From positions 310,001 to 374,000 of the forward strand of contig NZ_VWXI01000003.1 of the NCBI RefSeq assembly GCF_011752525.1: a DNA stretch of 64,000 bases. The letters are read 5' to 3'. Below are positions 18,906 to 29,500 of the stretch, piece by piece (within the stretch, counting starts at the first letter, position 1; the number at the start of each line of letters is the position of its first letter). Under the pieces are notes generated by a model. It saw nothing but the letters and a program-made list of their open reading frames with translations. It was not told the DNA's origin and ran no database searches. The stretch is from Pantoea sp. Cy-639. Its GTDB lineage: Bacteria; Pseudomonadota; Gammaproteobacteria; Pseudomonadales; Pseudomonadaceae. Position numbers and translations under genes: made by a program.

Positions 18906-19925
18906 TCAGCCATACAACAACCTTTCCGCCAGCGTATGCGCCACCCTCGCCGGTGAGCGCTTCTCCGCCTGGGCGTGGGCGAACACCTCGGTCAGCCGGG
19001 AAGGGATCCGCGCCAGGTGCGAGGTGATGGTCGTCAGGCTCTCGCCACGATAGGTCAAGGCCACGTAGATCAAGCCGCCAGCATTGATCACGTAGTCAGG
19101 TGCATAGAGAATCCCGCGCTTTTCCAACTGGTCGGCCACCTGCAAGGTAGTCAACTGGTTGTTCGCCGAACCCGCCACCGCCGCGCAGCGCAGTTGCATC
19201 ACGCTTTGCCCGTTGAGTACCGGCCCGACGCCGCAGGGCGCGAAGATATCGCAGGGGGTGCTGACCAGCGCCTCGTGCGCCACCGGCTGGGCATTGAACT
19301 GTTCCACCGCCAGCCGCACCTTGCCTGAGTCCAGGTCGCTGACCAGCAACTCGGCCCCCGCCACATGCAACTGCTCAGCCAGTGCATAGCCCACGTTGCC
19401 CAACCCCTGCACCGCCACTCGCAGCCCCTCCAGATTGTCGCTGCCCAGGCGAGCCATGGACGTGGCACGGATGCCAGCGAACACGCCCATGGCCGCGTGA
19501 GGCGACGGATCGCCCGAAGCCGTAGTACTGGTGACATGCGCGGTGGCCTGGGCGATGCAGTCCATGTCCAGGGTCGAGGTACCGCTGTCCACGGCAGTGA
19601 TGAACCGCCCCTGCAAGGTGTCGACGAAGCGGCCGAAAGCCTCGAACAGTGCGGCACGGTTCTCCACATGGGGATTGCGCACGATCACGGCCTTGCCGCC
19701 GCCCATCGGCAACCCGGCCAGGGCCGCCTTGTAGCTCATGCCCTGGGCCAGGCGAATGGCATCGGTCATGGCACTTTCATCGTCGGCATAGGGCAGATAG
19801 CGACAGCCGCCCATCGCCGGCCCCAGCTGGTCGTTGTGGATCACCACCACGGCCTTCAGACCCGTGGGCGGGTCGATGAACAGGTGCAGTGACTGGGTAC
19901 GGGTACTTTGCATGAGCGCGAACAT
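18906..19925 (-). CDS. Leu/Glu/Phe/Val dehydrogenase family protein
   Basis: A 339-residue NAD-dependent amino-acid dehydrogenase, closest by eye to leucine dehydrogenases. The substrate and catalytic lysine region reads LPMGGGKAVIVRNPH, the Rossmann motif is VAVQGLGNVGYALAEQL, and AGSANNQL follows. It would deaminate branched-chain or aromatic amino acids to 2-oxo acids in the cytoplasm. The start at 19925 has a GGGGGAG site. It is near the homogentisate genes, where a role in aromatic amino-acid use is plausible but unproved. Confidence 0.85.
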   Translation of the reverse strand: MFALMQSTRTQSLHLFIDPPTGLKAVVVIHNDQLGPAMGGCRYLPYADDESAMTDAIRLAQGMSYKAALAGLPMGGGKAVIVRNPHVENRAALFEAFGRFVDTLQGRFITAVDSGTSTLDMDCIAQATAHVTSTTASGDPSPHAAMGVFAGIRATSMARLGSDNLEGLRVAVQGLGNVGYALAEQLHVAGAELLVSDLDSGKVRLAVEQFNAQPVAHEALVSTPCDIFAPCGVGPVLNGQSVMQLRCAAVAGSANNQLTTLQVADQLEKRGILYAPDYVINAGGLIYVALTYRGESLTTITSHLARIPSRLTEVFAHAQAEKRSPARVAHTLAERLLYG

Positions 19926-20048
19926 CGACGAGCTCCCCCGACAGGTGCTCCTAACAGTATAGGCAGGCAAGCCCCACCCGCCGCCCGGCCGGACCACTGG
20001 ACGAACCGCGGCGCCAGGGCTAAAAGTTAAGCGTGATGGAGAGCCCTC

Positions 20049-20855
20049 ATGAACCCACGTCTAGCCTGCCTGGCCTGCCTGGAACGCGAGCCGGTCGCCC
20101 TGCTCGAAGCCACCCTGTGGATCGCCGCCGAACACGACCCTGTTGTCGAACCTGCCGACGGCCTGGTCCAGGTGCGCGAACTGCAACGCGAGATCAGCAG
20201 CAACCTGCCGCTGCTGCCTCTGCACGAGCTGGCCCAGCCGCTGCTGCGCCAGCTCAATGCCCTGGGCTTCCAGCAGGACGACTATCACCCGCTGCGCCCG
20301 CAGGTGGCGCTGATGGACAAGGTACTGCAACGTCGCCGAGGCCAGCCGTTGCCATTGGCCATCCTCGCCCTGGAGCTGGCGCAGCGGCTGTCGATTCCGC
20401 TGGAAGGGGTCAACTTCCCCGGCCATTTCCTGCTGCGCGTCCCCGGCGCCGATCACCTGCTCGATCCCTGCGGTGGTCGTCGCCTGTATCCGGTCGACTG
20501 CCGCGAACTGCTGGCCCGCCAGTTCGGCCCGCAACTCACGCTCAACGCCGAACACCTGCGCAGCGCCTCGCCCATGCAGATGCTCCAGCGCCTGTCGCGC
20601 AACCTGCGCCAGTTGCACAGCAGCAACGACAACGACCTCGCCGCGCTGGTCGACGCCGAACGGGTCATGCAACTGGGCCCGGCACAGGTCGGCGACTACC
20701 TGGCCCGCGCCACCCTCTACCAGCACCTGGATTGTCCGCAGGCCGAACGCTTCGACCTGGAACACGCCCTGCTGCTGACCGACGATCCGTTGCAACGCCT
20801 GAAGCTCGGCGAACGCCTCGGCCAGATCCCCAACGGCAAACGCTCAATCCACTAG
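20049..20855 (+). CDS. SirB1-family transglutaminase-like/TPR protein
   Basis: A 268-residue protein of the SirB1 family. The segment HPLRPQVALMDKVLQRRRGQ and PLEGVNFPGHFLLRVPGADHLLDPCGGRRL resemble the transglutaminase-like core, and the C-terminal third is helical, TPR-like (VGDYLARATLYQHLDCPQAE). Function is unknown. It ends inside the last codons of the convergent MFS gene (12-base overlap). Confidence 0.8.
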   Translation: MNPRLACLACLEREPVALLEATLWIAAEHDPVVEPADGLVQVRELQREISSNLPLLPLHELAQPLLRQLNALGFQQDDYHPLRPQVALMDKVLQRRRGQPLPLAILALELAQRLSIPLEGVNFPGHFLLRVPGADHLLDPCGGRRLYPVDCRELLARQFGPQLTLNAEHLRSASPMQMLQRLSRNLRQLHSSNDNDLAALVDAERVMQLGPAQVGDYLARATLYQHLDCPQAERFDLEHALLLTDDPLQRLKLGERLGQIPNGKRSIH

Positions 20856-22193
20856 CGCTTGGCCTTCGACGTCCGCCTGCCGTGCCTGAGGCGCCCGCAC
20901 CTGGCTGACCAGCAGAGCCCCGAGCAGCGCCGGCACGGCGCAAAAGTAGAAGATCTGCTCCACCGGCAAGTGTCGGCTGAGCAGCAGGCCGCCCAATAGT
21001 GGGCCGAGGATCGAGCCAAAACGTCCCACGCCTAGCGCCCACCCTGTGCCGGTAGCCCGTACCTGGGCCGGGTAGAAGTTGCTGGCAAAGGCATTGAGCG
21101 TCAGTTGCCCGCCGATGATGCAGAACCCTGCAGCGAACACGCTGGGCACCAGCCAACGCGGATCGTCGTGGTTCAGCCCCACCAGCACGCTGAACAGCGC
21201 CGCCCCCAGCAGCACGCCAGACAGCAGGCGGGCCTTGTTGACCATGCGGTCGGCGCACCAGGCCAGGCACACCGCGCCGAAGGTACCGGCGAACAGGAAC
21301 AGCGAAGTGACCAAGTTGGCCTGGTTCAGCGCCAATCCGCTCTCCTGCAGCAATGACGGCAGCCAACTGATCATGAAGTACAGCAGGATCAGGCTGACGA
21401 AGAAGGTGCTCCACAGCAACAAGGTCGGTCGGGCGAAGCCTCCTCGGAACAGTGCCAGCACACTCAGTTGGGAGGCGCCTGGTTCGTCGGCCGTCCTCTG
21501 TGCCGGTGGCACCTGCCAGCTGGGCAACATCCGGGCAGCGACTTGCTGCAGGCGAGCATGAGGCGGCTCATCGCGCAGCAGGCGCGCCAGCGACTCGGGC
21601 AAGGCGAAGAACAGGATGGGGAACAGCAGCAACGGCGCGATGCCACCGGCCAGGAACACAGCCTGCCAGCCGTAGTGGTCGATGAAGCCTACGGCGACGA
21701 AGCCGCCTGCCGCGCCACCCAGAGAGAAACCGCAGGCGGCCAGAGTCACCATCAAGGTACGCAAGCGGGGCGGGGCATAGTCAGCCATCAGCGCCATGGC
21801 GCTGGGCATGGCACCGCCCATGCCGATGCCGCATAGAAAGCGCGCCAGCATCAGGCTGTCGAGCGAGCTGGCGAAGACCATCAGCACTGTCAGGCTGGCG
21901 TACAGCAATACGCAGCACAACAGCACCCGGCGCACACCGAAACGGTCGGCCAGCGGTGTCACTGCCAGCGAGCCAATCGTCAGCCCCAGCAGGTTGGCGC
22001 TGAACACCGGCCCGAAGGCGGCCTTCTCCAACCCCCAGTCCTGGGCCAGCGCCGGAATCACATAGCCCAGTACCTGGGCGTCATAACCATCGGTGACCAA
22101 CAGCAGGATCAACAGCAACAGCAGGTAACGCTGGAAGGATGATACCGGGCGCGCGTCGAGCGCCGCGCGAAAGCTGACTATCTGGTTATGCAT
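20844..22193 (-). CDS. MFS transporter, aromatic acid:H+ symporter (AAHS) family
   Basis: A 449-residue inner-membrane transporter with twelve predicted helices. The DGYD motif in the first helix (LLLVTDGYDAQVLGYVIPAL) and the loop DRFGVRR after helix 2 are signatures of PcaK/BenK-type aromatic acid:proton symporters. Downstream of maiA-fahA-hmgA it probably imports a homogentisate-pathway acid such as a phenylacetate derivative; the substrate is inferred. The start at 22193 avoids a longer reading without a ribosome site. Confidence 0.87.
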   Translation of the reverse strand: MHNQIVSFRAALDARPVSSFQRYLLLLLILLLVTDGYDAQVLGYVIPALAQDWGLEKAAFGPVFSANLLGLTIGSLAVTPLADRFGVRRVLLCCVLLYASLTVLMVFASSLDSLMLARFLCGIGMGGAMPSAMALMADYAPPRLRTLMVTLAACGFSLGGAAGGFVAVGFIDHYGWQAVFLAGGIAPLLLFPILFFALPESLARLLRDEPPHARLQQVAARMLPSWQVPPAQRTADEPGASQLSVLALFRGGFARPTLLLWSTFFVSLILLYFMISWLPSLLQESGLALNQANLVTSLFLFAGTFGAVCLAWCADRMVNKARLLSGVLLGAALFSVLVGLNHDDPRWLVPSVFAAGFCIIGGQLTLNAFASNFYPAQVRATGTGWALGVGRFGSILGPLLGGLLLSRHLPVEQIFYFCAVPALLGALLVSQVRAPQARQADVEGQALVD

Positions 22194-22237
22194 CGCAAGG
22201 TGCCTGTTTGTTGTTTTTATTGTTGCCGAGCTCGCCA

Positions 22238-22296
22238 GCAAGGCTGGCTCCTGCAAGCCGAAACAAACCAGGGCACACTGCAGGAGCCAGCCTTGC
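22238..22296. repeat. 18-bp perfect inverted repeat between the MFS gene and maiA
   Basis: GCAAGGCTGGCTCCTGCA (22238-22255) is repeated in exact inverse at 22279-22296 around a 23-base loop. The sequence resembles Pseudomonas REP units (GGCTGGCTCCTGC), so this is most likely a REPIN that also forms a hairpin in the maiA-MFS transcript. Confidence 0.75.
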
Positions 22297-22310
22297 CGAC
22301 GGACACCGAA

Positions 22311-22940
22311 TCAGCTGGGCGTGTCGGACTGCCTGGCCGGGTGGGCCTTGGCAAAAGCCGGATGCTGCTCAGCCAGGGCGGCCACCCGGCGAATGCGCGG
22401 GTAGCCACCAAGGTCGATGTTGAAGCGCTCGGCCGCGTACAGTTGCGGGATCAGGTAGACATCGGCCAGCCCCGGCGCTGCGCCGAAGCAGAAGCCTTCA
22501 TCGCCGATCAGTCGCTCCACCGCCGCCAGCCCTTGGCTGATCCAGTGACCGATCCACTGGTTGACCTGGGCCTCGTCGTGCCCTAGCTGGCGCAGTTGGT
22601 TGAGCACGCTGACGTTGTGCAGCGGATGGATATCGCAACCGATGATCGCCGCCACACCACGCACCTGGGCCCGCCCCTCGAGGGCGCGCGGCAGCAGCGG
22701 GGTTTCTGGGAAGGCTTCTTCCAGGTACTCGATGATCGCCGGCGATTGCACCAGCAGCTCGCCGCTGTCCAGGCGCAAGGCCGGCACCCGGCCCTGGGGA
22801 TTGAGCGCAAGGTAAGCCTCGCCACGCTGCTCGCCCTTGAGCAGGTTCACTGGCAGGGCCTGATAATCCAGGCCCTTGAGCGCCAGGGCGATGCGCACCC
22901 GATACGACGAAGTGGAGCGGTAGTAGGTGAACAGTTCCAT
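22311..22940 (-). CDS. maiA: Maleylacetoacetate isomerase
   Basis: A 209-residue zeta-class glutathione transferase that isomerises 4-maleylacetoacetate to fumarylacetoacetate in tyrosine and phenylalanine breakdown. The glutathione-site motif YYRSTSSYRVRIALALKG is diagnostic. It follows fahA by 12 bases in the hmgA-fahA-maiA operon. Confidence 0.95.
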   Translation of the reverse strand: MELFTYYRSTSSYRVRIALALKGLDYQALPVNLLKGEQRGEAYLALNPQGRVPALRLDSGELLVQSPAIIEYLEEAFPETPLLPRALEGRAQVRGVAAIIGCDIHPLHNVSVLNQLRQLGHDEAQVNQWIGHWISQGLAAVERLIGDEGFCFGAAPGLADVYLIPQLYAAERFNIDLGGYPRIRRVAALAEQHPAFAKAHPARQSDTPS

Positions 22941-22952
22941 CGCCCTGTCCCC

Positions 22953-24245
22953 TCAGTTGGCCGCGACGATGGTGCCGCGACATTCGCCGAAGCCGATGCT
23001 GGCCACGCCATCAGCCACGCAACGGGCGCGCAGGATGATCTCGTCGCCGTCCTCGAGGAACTTGCGCACTTCGCCACTGGCCAGTTCCACCGGGTGCTTG
23101 CCGCCCTCGGTGATCTCCAGCAGGCTGCCGAACGAGCCCGGCGCCGCACCCGACAGGGTGCCCGAACCGAACAGGTCGCCCGGTTGCAGCTGGCAGCCGT
23201 TGACGCTGTGGTGGGCGACCATCTGCGCCACGGTCCAGTACATGCTGCGGGTGTTGCTCAGGGTCAGACGGTGGGCCGGCAGGTTCTGCTCGCGCATGCG
23301 CTCAGTCAGCAGCAGCACTTCCAACTCGATATCGAAGGCACCGCCGGCCTGGTCGCGCTTGTCGAGCAGGTACGACAGCGGCTGCGGATCGCCTTGCGGG
23401 CGCGCCGGCTGGGCGCAACGGAACGGCTCCAGGGCCTCAGCGGTCACTACCCAGGGCGAGACCGTGGTGATGAAGCTCTTGGACAGGAACGGACCCAGCG
23501 GCTGGTATTCCCAGGCCTGGATGTCCCGCGCCGACCAGTCGTTGAGCAGGCAGAAGCCGGCCACGTGCTCGGCGGCGTCGCCGACCGGGATCGACTGTCC
23601 CATCTCGTTGCCCTGGCCGATCCAGATCCCCAGTTCCAGTTCATAGTCCAGCCGGGCGCAAGGACCGAAGCTCGGCTCGGTCTGGCCGGCCGGCAGGGTC
23701 TGGCCCTTGGGTCGGCGCACGTCGGTGCCGGACGGGCGGATGGTCGAGGCGCGGCCGTGGTAGCCGATCGGCACATGCTTGTAGTTGGGCAGCAGCGGAT
23801 TGTCCGGACGGAACAGCTTGCCGACGTTCTTGGCATGCTCGATGCCAACATAGAAGTCGGTGTAGTCACCGATCTTCGCCGGCAGGTGCAGTTGGCAGTC
23901 GGCGGCCGGATACAAGGCCGCCTTGAGCGCGCCCTGGTGCTCGCTGCCTTCACCCAGCAGCGCCAGCAGACGCTCGCGCAGGGCAACGCGGGCTTGGCGC
24001 CCGAGGGCGAAGAAGGCGTTCAGCGCGCCACCGCGGGTGGCCTCGACAGCGGCCTTGGCAGCGCCATCGAACAGCCCGGCGGCCAGCACGGCCTCCAGGT
24101 CGAGAATGGCGTCGCCGATGGCCACGCCGCAACGCGGTGCCTGGCCTGGCCGGCTGAAAATGCCCAGCGGCAGGTTCTGTAGCGGGAAGTCGCGGTGCCC
24201 GTTGGCGTGCTCGACCCAGCTACGGGCAATGGCGGTGTGGTTCAT
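22953..24245 (-). CDS. fahA: Fumarylacetoacetase
   Basis: A 430-residue hydrolase that splits fumarylacetoacetate into fumarate and acetoacetate. The metal-binding region DFYVGIEHAKNVGKLFRP, then YELELGIWIGQGNEMG and FCLLNDWSARDIQAWEYQP, matches the FAH superfamily closely. It follows hmgA by three bases. Acetoacetate from this step would feed a thiolase such as the one at 46083. Confidence 0.96.
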   Translation of the reverse strand: MNHTAIARSWVEHANGHRDFPLQNLPLGIFSRPGQAPRCGVAIGDAILDLEAVLAAGLFDGAAKAAVEATRGGALNAFFALGRQARVALRERLLALLGEGSEHQGALKAALYPAADCQLHLPAKIGDYTDFYVGIEHAKNVGKLFRPDNPLLPNYKHVPIGYHGRASTIRPSGTDVRRPKGQTLPAGQTEPSFGPCARLDYELELGIWIGQGNEMGQSIPVGDAAEHVAGFCLLNDWSARDIQAWEYQPLGPFLSKSFITTVSPWVVTAEALEPFRCAQPARPQGDPQPLSYLLDKRDQAGGAFDIELEVLLLTERMREQNLPAHRLTLSNTRSMYWTVAQMVAHHSVNGCQLQPGDLFGSGTLSGAAPGSFGSLLEITEGGKHPVELASGEVRKFLEDGDEIILRARCVADGVASIGFGECRGTIVAAN

Positions 24246-24248
24246 CGG

Positions 24249-25550
24249 TTATCTCCGGTTCGGGTTGAAGGTGCTCGGCAAGGTGGCCCAGCAACTATCG
24301 TAGTCGGCCTGCAACTGCGGGCTTTCAAGGGCCTGCAGGCTCGGACGCAGCACCTGGCTGGTCTCGAACATGAAAGCCATGGTGTTGTCGATCTTGTGCG
24401 GCGCCAGGTCGGCGGCGATGGCCTTGTCACAGGTCTCGGCGTCCGGGCCGTGGGCGCTCATCACCCCGTGCAGCGAAGCGCCGCCGGGCAGGAAACCTTC
24501 GGCCTTGGCATCGTAGGCGCCCTGGATCAGGCCCATGAACTCGTTCATCAGGTTGCGGTGGAACCATGGTGGACGGAAGGTGTTCTCGGCCACCATCCAG
24601 CGCGGCGGGAAGATCACGAAGTCCATGTTGGCCATGCCATGCACACTGGTCGGCGAAGTCAGCACAGTGAAGATCGACGGGTCAGGATGGTCGAAGCTGA
24701 CCGTGCCGATGGTGTTGAAACGGCGCAGGTCGTACTTGTAGGGCACGTTGCTGCCATGCCAGGCGACCACGTCCAGGGGCGAATGCTGCAACTCGCACCC
24801 CCAGTGCTCGCCGAGGAACTTCTGCACCAGTTGCACCGGGCCGCTGTGGTCTTCGTAATGTGCCACCGGCGTGAGGAAATCACGCGGGTTGGCCAGGCCG
24901 TTGCTGCCGATCGGGCCAAGGTCCGGGATGCGCAGCGGCGCGCCGTGGTTCTCGGCGATGTAGCCGCGGGCCTGGGCGTCGAGCAGTTCGACGCGGAACT
25001 TCATGCCCCGCGGGATCACCGCGATTTCCAGTGGTTCGACTTCGAGCACGCCCAGTTCGGTGGCGATGCGCAGGCGGCCCTGCTCGGGCACCAGCAACAA
25101 TTCGCCGTCGGCGTTGAAGAACACCCGCTCCATCGAACGGTTGGCGCGGTAGATGTAGATGCTCACCCCAGCCGGTTTTTCCGAGGCCGAGTTGGCCACC
25201 ATCGGCAGCCAGCCATCGATGAAGTCGGTGGGCTCGGCCGGTATCGGCTGGGGGCTCCAGCGCAGGCGATTGGGGTTGATCGGGCCGAGGGCGCCGGTCA
25301 GCGGCTGGCGCGCCAGGCGTTCGAAGCGCGGGTGCAGCGCCGAGGGGCGGATGCGGTACAGCCAGGTACGGCGCAGCTCGCTGCGGGTCATGGTGAACGC
25401 AGTGCCCGACAACAGTTCGGCGTACAGCCCGTAGGGCGCCTTCTGCGGTGAGTTCTGCCCGACCGGCAACGCGCCGGGCAGGGCTTCGCTGGCGAATTCG
25501 TTGCCGAAACCGCTCAGGTACTGGCGTTCAGGGGATGTGTCGCGGGTCAT
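24249..25550 (-). CDS. hmgA: Homogentisate 1,2-dioxygenase
   Basis: A 433-residue non-haem iron enzyme that opens the ring of homogentisate. It begins [20 protein letters not shown] and shows the family blocks [36 protein letters not shown] and [13 protein letters not shown]. It is the first gene of the catabolic operon and faces hmgR across 192 bases that hold a palindromic operator. Confidence 0.97.
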   Translation of the reverse strand: MTRDTSPERQYLSGFGNEFASEALPGALPVGQNSPQKAPYGLYAELLSGTAFTMTRSELRRTWLYRIRPSALHPRFERLARQPLTGALGPINPNRLRWSPQPIPAEPTDFIDGWLPMVANSASEKPAGVSIYIYRANRSMERVFFNADGELLLVPEQGRLRIATELGVLEVEPLEIAVIPRGMKFRVELLDAQARGYIAENHGAPLRIPDLGPIGSNGLANPRDFLTPVAHYEDHSGPVQLVQKFLGEHWGCELQHSPLDVVAWHGSNVPYKYDLRRFNTIGTVSFDHPDPSIFTVLTSPTSVHGMANMDFVIFPPRWMVAENTFRPPWFHRNLMNEFMGLIQGAYDAKAEGFLPGGASLHGVMSAHGPDAETCDKAIAADLAPHKIDNTMAFMFETSQVLRPSLQALESPQLQADYDSCWATLPSTFNPNRR

Positions 25551-25649
25551 CGGTGCCTCCGGGCTGCATGGAGCCGTTACGGGCAGCAGGCTGCGGAGCC
25601 CGATCCTGAAACCGGCACCAAGGGCGGCAGCGCGTCTGCATTGTTTTTA

Positions 25650-25666
25650 TCGTAATCAGATTACGA
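25650..25666. promoter_or_regulatory. 17-bp palindromic operator, probable HmgR site
   Basis: TCGTAATCAGATTACGA is a perfect palindrome around a central A. A partial half copy (CGTAAT) follows at 25671. It lies between the divergent hmgA and hmgR starts, the expected place for the IclR-type repressor. A 17-bp palindromic HmgR operator is known from P. putida. Confidence 0.85.
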
Positions 25667-25742
25667 ATAACGTAATTTGCTCGCGCGCAGGCGTCAAGCT
25701 ATAAAGGCGCCACCCCGCAAAATCTGGATAGAACGCTCCCCC

Positions 25743-26525
25743 ATGGCCAAAGCCAGCACCACCGCCGACAACGGCAAGCAGAAGGTCCGCTCGGCGGAAG
25801 TCGGCACCGACATCCTCAAGGCCCTCGCCGAGCTCTCCCCGTCCACCTCGCTGTCGCGCCTGGCCGAGCATGTACAGATGCCAGCGAGCAAGGTCCACCG
25901 CTACCTGCAGGCACTGATCGCCAGCGGCTTCGCCGAGCAGGACCCGGCCACCAATCACTACGGACTGGGCCGCGAGGCCTTGCGGGTAGGCATGGCGGCG
26001 CTGGGCAGCATCGATGTGCTCAAGGTCGCGGCATTGCCACTGTCGCAGCTGCGTGACGAGCTCAACGAAAGCTGCTTCATCGCGGTATGGGGTAACCAGG
26101 GCGCGACCGTGGTGAGCATCGAGCCGGCGGTGCGTGCGGTAACGGTGGTCACCCAGATCGGCTCGGTGCTGCCGCTGCTCAGCTCGTCCACCGGACTGGT
26201 GTTCGCCGCGCACCTGCCGGAACGCGAGACCGTGGAGTTGCGCGACCGGGAACTGGCAGCGCTGGGACACACGGCTGATACGTATGCGCCTTTGCTGGCC
26301 CAGATCCGCCAACGCGGCCTGCACCACGTCCACGGCCTGCTGATGCCCGGCGTGGATGCACTGTCCGCGCCCATCTTCAATGCCATGGGCCAGATTGCCG
26401 CAGTGATGACCGTGGTCGGGCCGACTTCGATCTTCCATGCCGACGAGCAAGGGCCGGCGGCACAACGCCTGCTGGCGGCGACAGGGGCCGTCAGCAGGCG
26501 GATGGGGCATGACTCAGCCGTTTAG
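25743..26525 (+). CDS. hmgR: IclR-family repressor of the homogentisate operon
   Basis: A 260-residue IclR regulator: an N-terminal winged helix (TDILKALAELSPSTSLSRLA, then EHVQMPASKVHRYLQAL) followed by the IclR effector domain (residues about 85-255). In P. putida HmgR represses hmgABC and is released by homogentisate; the divergent arrangement and palindrome support the same here. The start at 25743 (MAKASTTADNGKQK) gives the family length. Confidence 0.92.
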   Translation: MAKASTTADNGKQKVRSAEVGTDILKALAELSPSTSLSRLAEHVQMPASKVHRYLQALIASGFAEQDPATNHYGLGREALRVGMAALGSIDVLKVAALPLSQLRDELNESCFIAVWGNQGATVVSIEPAVRAVTVVTQIGSVLPLLSSSTGLVFAAHLPERETVELRDRELAALGHTADTYAPLLAQIRQRGLHHVHGLLMPGVDALSAPIFNAMGQIAAVMTVVGPTSIFHADEQGPAAQRLLAATGAVSRRMGHDSAV

Positions 26526-26551
26526 CTCCACGCTCCGCGGAACCCGCTCCG

Positions 26552-29500
26552 TCACCGAGACAGCGGCGGGGACATGCCCTCCCGAGAACCGATCAGTTGC
26601 GTATACCACGCTAGCTCCTCCTCGAAACGCTCCTTGAGCGGCGCTATCGCTGCCTGCCCGAAATCCTTGAGCAACTCATGCTGCTCGTACAACGCCTTCA
26701 GTATCGCGAATTGCTTCTTGAGCCACAGACTCAACGCGGATGACGGCCCGGGGAACAGGGTCGACCAAAGTTTGCTGGCCTGGTCGAACAGCCGGGTAGC
26801 GTAGAACTTCAGCACTCCAGTAAAGCCTGGCAGACTGGCGATCCCTTTGAGCAGGGTTAGCAGGGCCGCAGTCTTGTCGCCATCGCGCAGCATCACGAGG
26901 CTGTGGTAAAACGCCACCCCAGCCTTGATGAAGCCCAGCACGACACGCGCTGGCGGGAATACCAAGGCCACGACATCCGCTACCAGACCGACCAGCCAGA
27001 ACACTTCCTGGGTAATGCGCCTCGCCGCGCTGTAGGCATCACGTGCCGCTTCAGCCAACAAGCGCTTTATTCGCTGGCGCAGGGCAACCGACAGATCACG
27101 GATGTTGTGCCACACCTGCAAGGACCTGGCGATCCTGGAATCCCCCATCTGTCTCGAGTGATCCTTGGCGTCATCGTTGCGCACATCCTCGTTCAACCTG
27201 CGGATCAACAGTTCATCATCGACCGACACGTGTTCGTAGACCCAGTCCTGCATGGCATCGCCACGCCATTGTTCGACGAAATCACCGACCTCGTACAAGT
27301 AGCCGTCATCAGGACCATCGCTGAGGTAAACCAAGGTGCCCGGTGCCTTTGGCGACTGCAGCAGATAGTCTCCCGCTACGCCGGCGCCATTGATCTTCAG
27401 CTCGGCCAGTTTGCAATCATCGATGAAACTGCCTTGGTGAAAACGCATGCAGACCGGCCTCAGCCAACGGGCATGCGTGTCGCTGAGGCGCCCGCTCTGC
27501 AGCGCCAGCAGGCAGTCGCGCTGGATTTTCATGCCGGTGATATGACGATGCAGGGCCAAGGGCCTGGAATCGCTATCGCCATGCGGATCAAGGTAGCTGC
27601 TGCGGATTTCAGCACAGTATCGTTGCCCCAGCCTGGCGGCGCGGATGTAACCGTCGAGCGCGTGGTTGCTCAAGTGCGACAGGTCCTGGCCAACGGTGGA
27701 AGAGATCCGGGCGAAATCCTTGAAGTTGAAGTCCGCGGGGTATCCGCCTGCCGCCACTTGGGTCAAGGACTGACGAACACCTCCCTCCAGTTCGACCAGC
27801 ACAGTATCGGCATCAATCCAGCCGCCCGGGTTACCCGGGTAGCGGTTGATGCGCTCGCTTACCTGGTCACGGGCATAGGCCATGAAGGTCTGGACCTCGG
27901 CAACTGCCTGGTAATCCGCCATGAGCACGCGTAACTCGTGGTCGATGTCCACCACCCGTCGTTGCAGCGCCTCATCCGGCTCGGCATGCACCAATGGCCT
28001 GATCGGCTCAAGATCGTCGAGTATCTTCAGCACCCTGAGGTCAGTCCAGTGCTGGACCAGTTGCGCCCTGCCGTCGATGTCTTGCGCATGCACATTGATC
28101 GTCTCGCGGGACCATTCCTGAGGCAGCCTGGCAACCAGTTTCAGATACCGGGCCAGCGCCGGGCGCTGAGCGTGCTGGACATGCTCGACCAGGTAGTCGC
28201 GTCCTTGGGGCGTGGCGGTCAGTGCGCCCAGCGCGAAACTCATCTGCCCAGCGGAGCGAAACGCCTGAAGATCGCCCGCCGGAGACCCGGGTGCATACAG
28301 CACATGGATATCGTCGTTATACAGGTACAGGTGATCGGTCAGCAGCATCTCACCGTTGATGGACAACAGTGCCACATTGACCGTACCCACGTAGGACGGC
28401 TGCATGGCCTGCTCGAACAATCTCACCGCCTTGCGGTCGATGCCCTGGAAGTCCGCGGCCTGCCAGGCGAGCAGCAGCCTGGCCTCCAGCGCCTTGCCCA
28501 GCAGATGCCTGATCCAGTCGCTTTCATAGATGTGCTCGAGTTGCCCGACATAAGACTGCTGTAGCTGCAACTCATCGGCGACCGTCGCCACGCCCGCCTG
28601 CCCCAGGGCAAGACGTAACCTCTCATGCTGGATCGTCACGGTCAGATGCTCACCGTGGTAGGCACCACCGCAGACCCACTCGAGCAGTGACACCACCTGC
28701 ACCGATGCATCCTGGGTGAAGTCATGGGTGATATGCAGCTGCACATCTTCTGCCGCCAATCCGGGAAAGCCTCGATCGGTCAACCAAAGGCCGATGCGAT
28801 GGCTGGCATAGTCATAGAAATCACTGTGCCCGGACTGCTGCGCCAACTGCACCTCAGCCTCGCTCGCCGACCGCTCGAGTGCCGCCAACTGTGCAGCCTC
28901 GGCTGACGACAGGTTGCGCAACCACGCTGGCGCCAGGTCCTTGCGCAAATCCCCCATGGCCTCGACCACACACCCCTGCAATTGCTCGAACCAGGCCCCG
29001 AGCGTCACGGCGTTTTCAACCGCCTCCCCAGCAGCCAAGGCATTGACGACCAATCGACGTTGCAGCAAGCGCATCTCGTCAAGCAGGAAGGCCTCAAGCG
29101 GCACCGCCAACGGCGTCAAGATCAGCTCAACGGCTCCCGCGTGCAGCAGTGCCGCATGCGCTTGTGCGGTGATGAGCTGCTGCCAGCAACCTTCGCTGCG
29201 CACATAAGAGAGCAGGGTGTCAGCCATGCGTGGAGACGTGTCGAACCAGACAGCCGCTCCCAAGCCATGGAGCACGAAAGGCTCCTCGTCGTCGAACAGG
29301 CTGTGGCTCAGCGCGAGGAAGCCAGGAATACGCACGTGCTCACCGGTGTCCGTCATCAGAGAGACAGATGCCACCGTAGGGTCGGCGTCTGGCAGCAAAG
29401 CTTCCATGTCCGCCCTCGGGGCGCCGCGACGCAGGGCGCGGGCACGTATCTGCAGCGCCAGCAATTCGCGCAGCTGTTCAGCAACCTCGGCAGACTGCTC

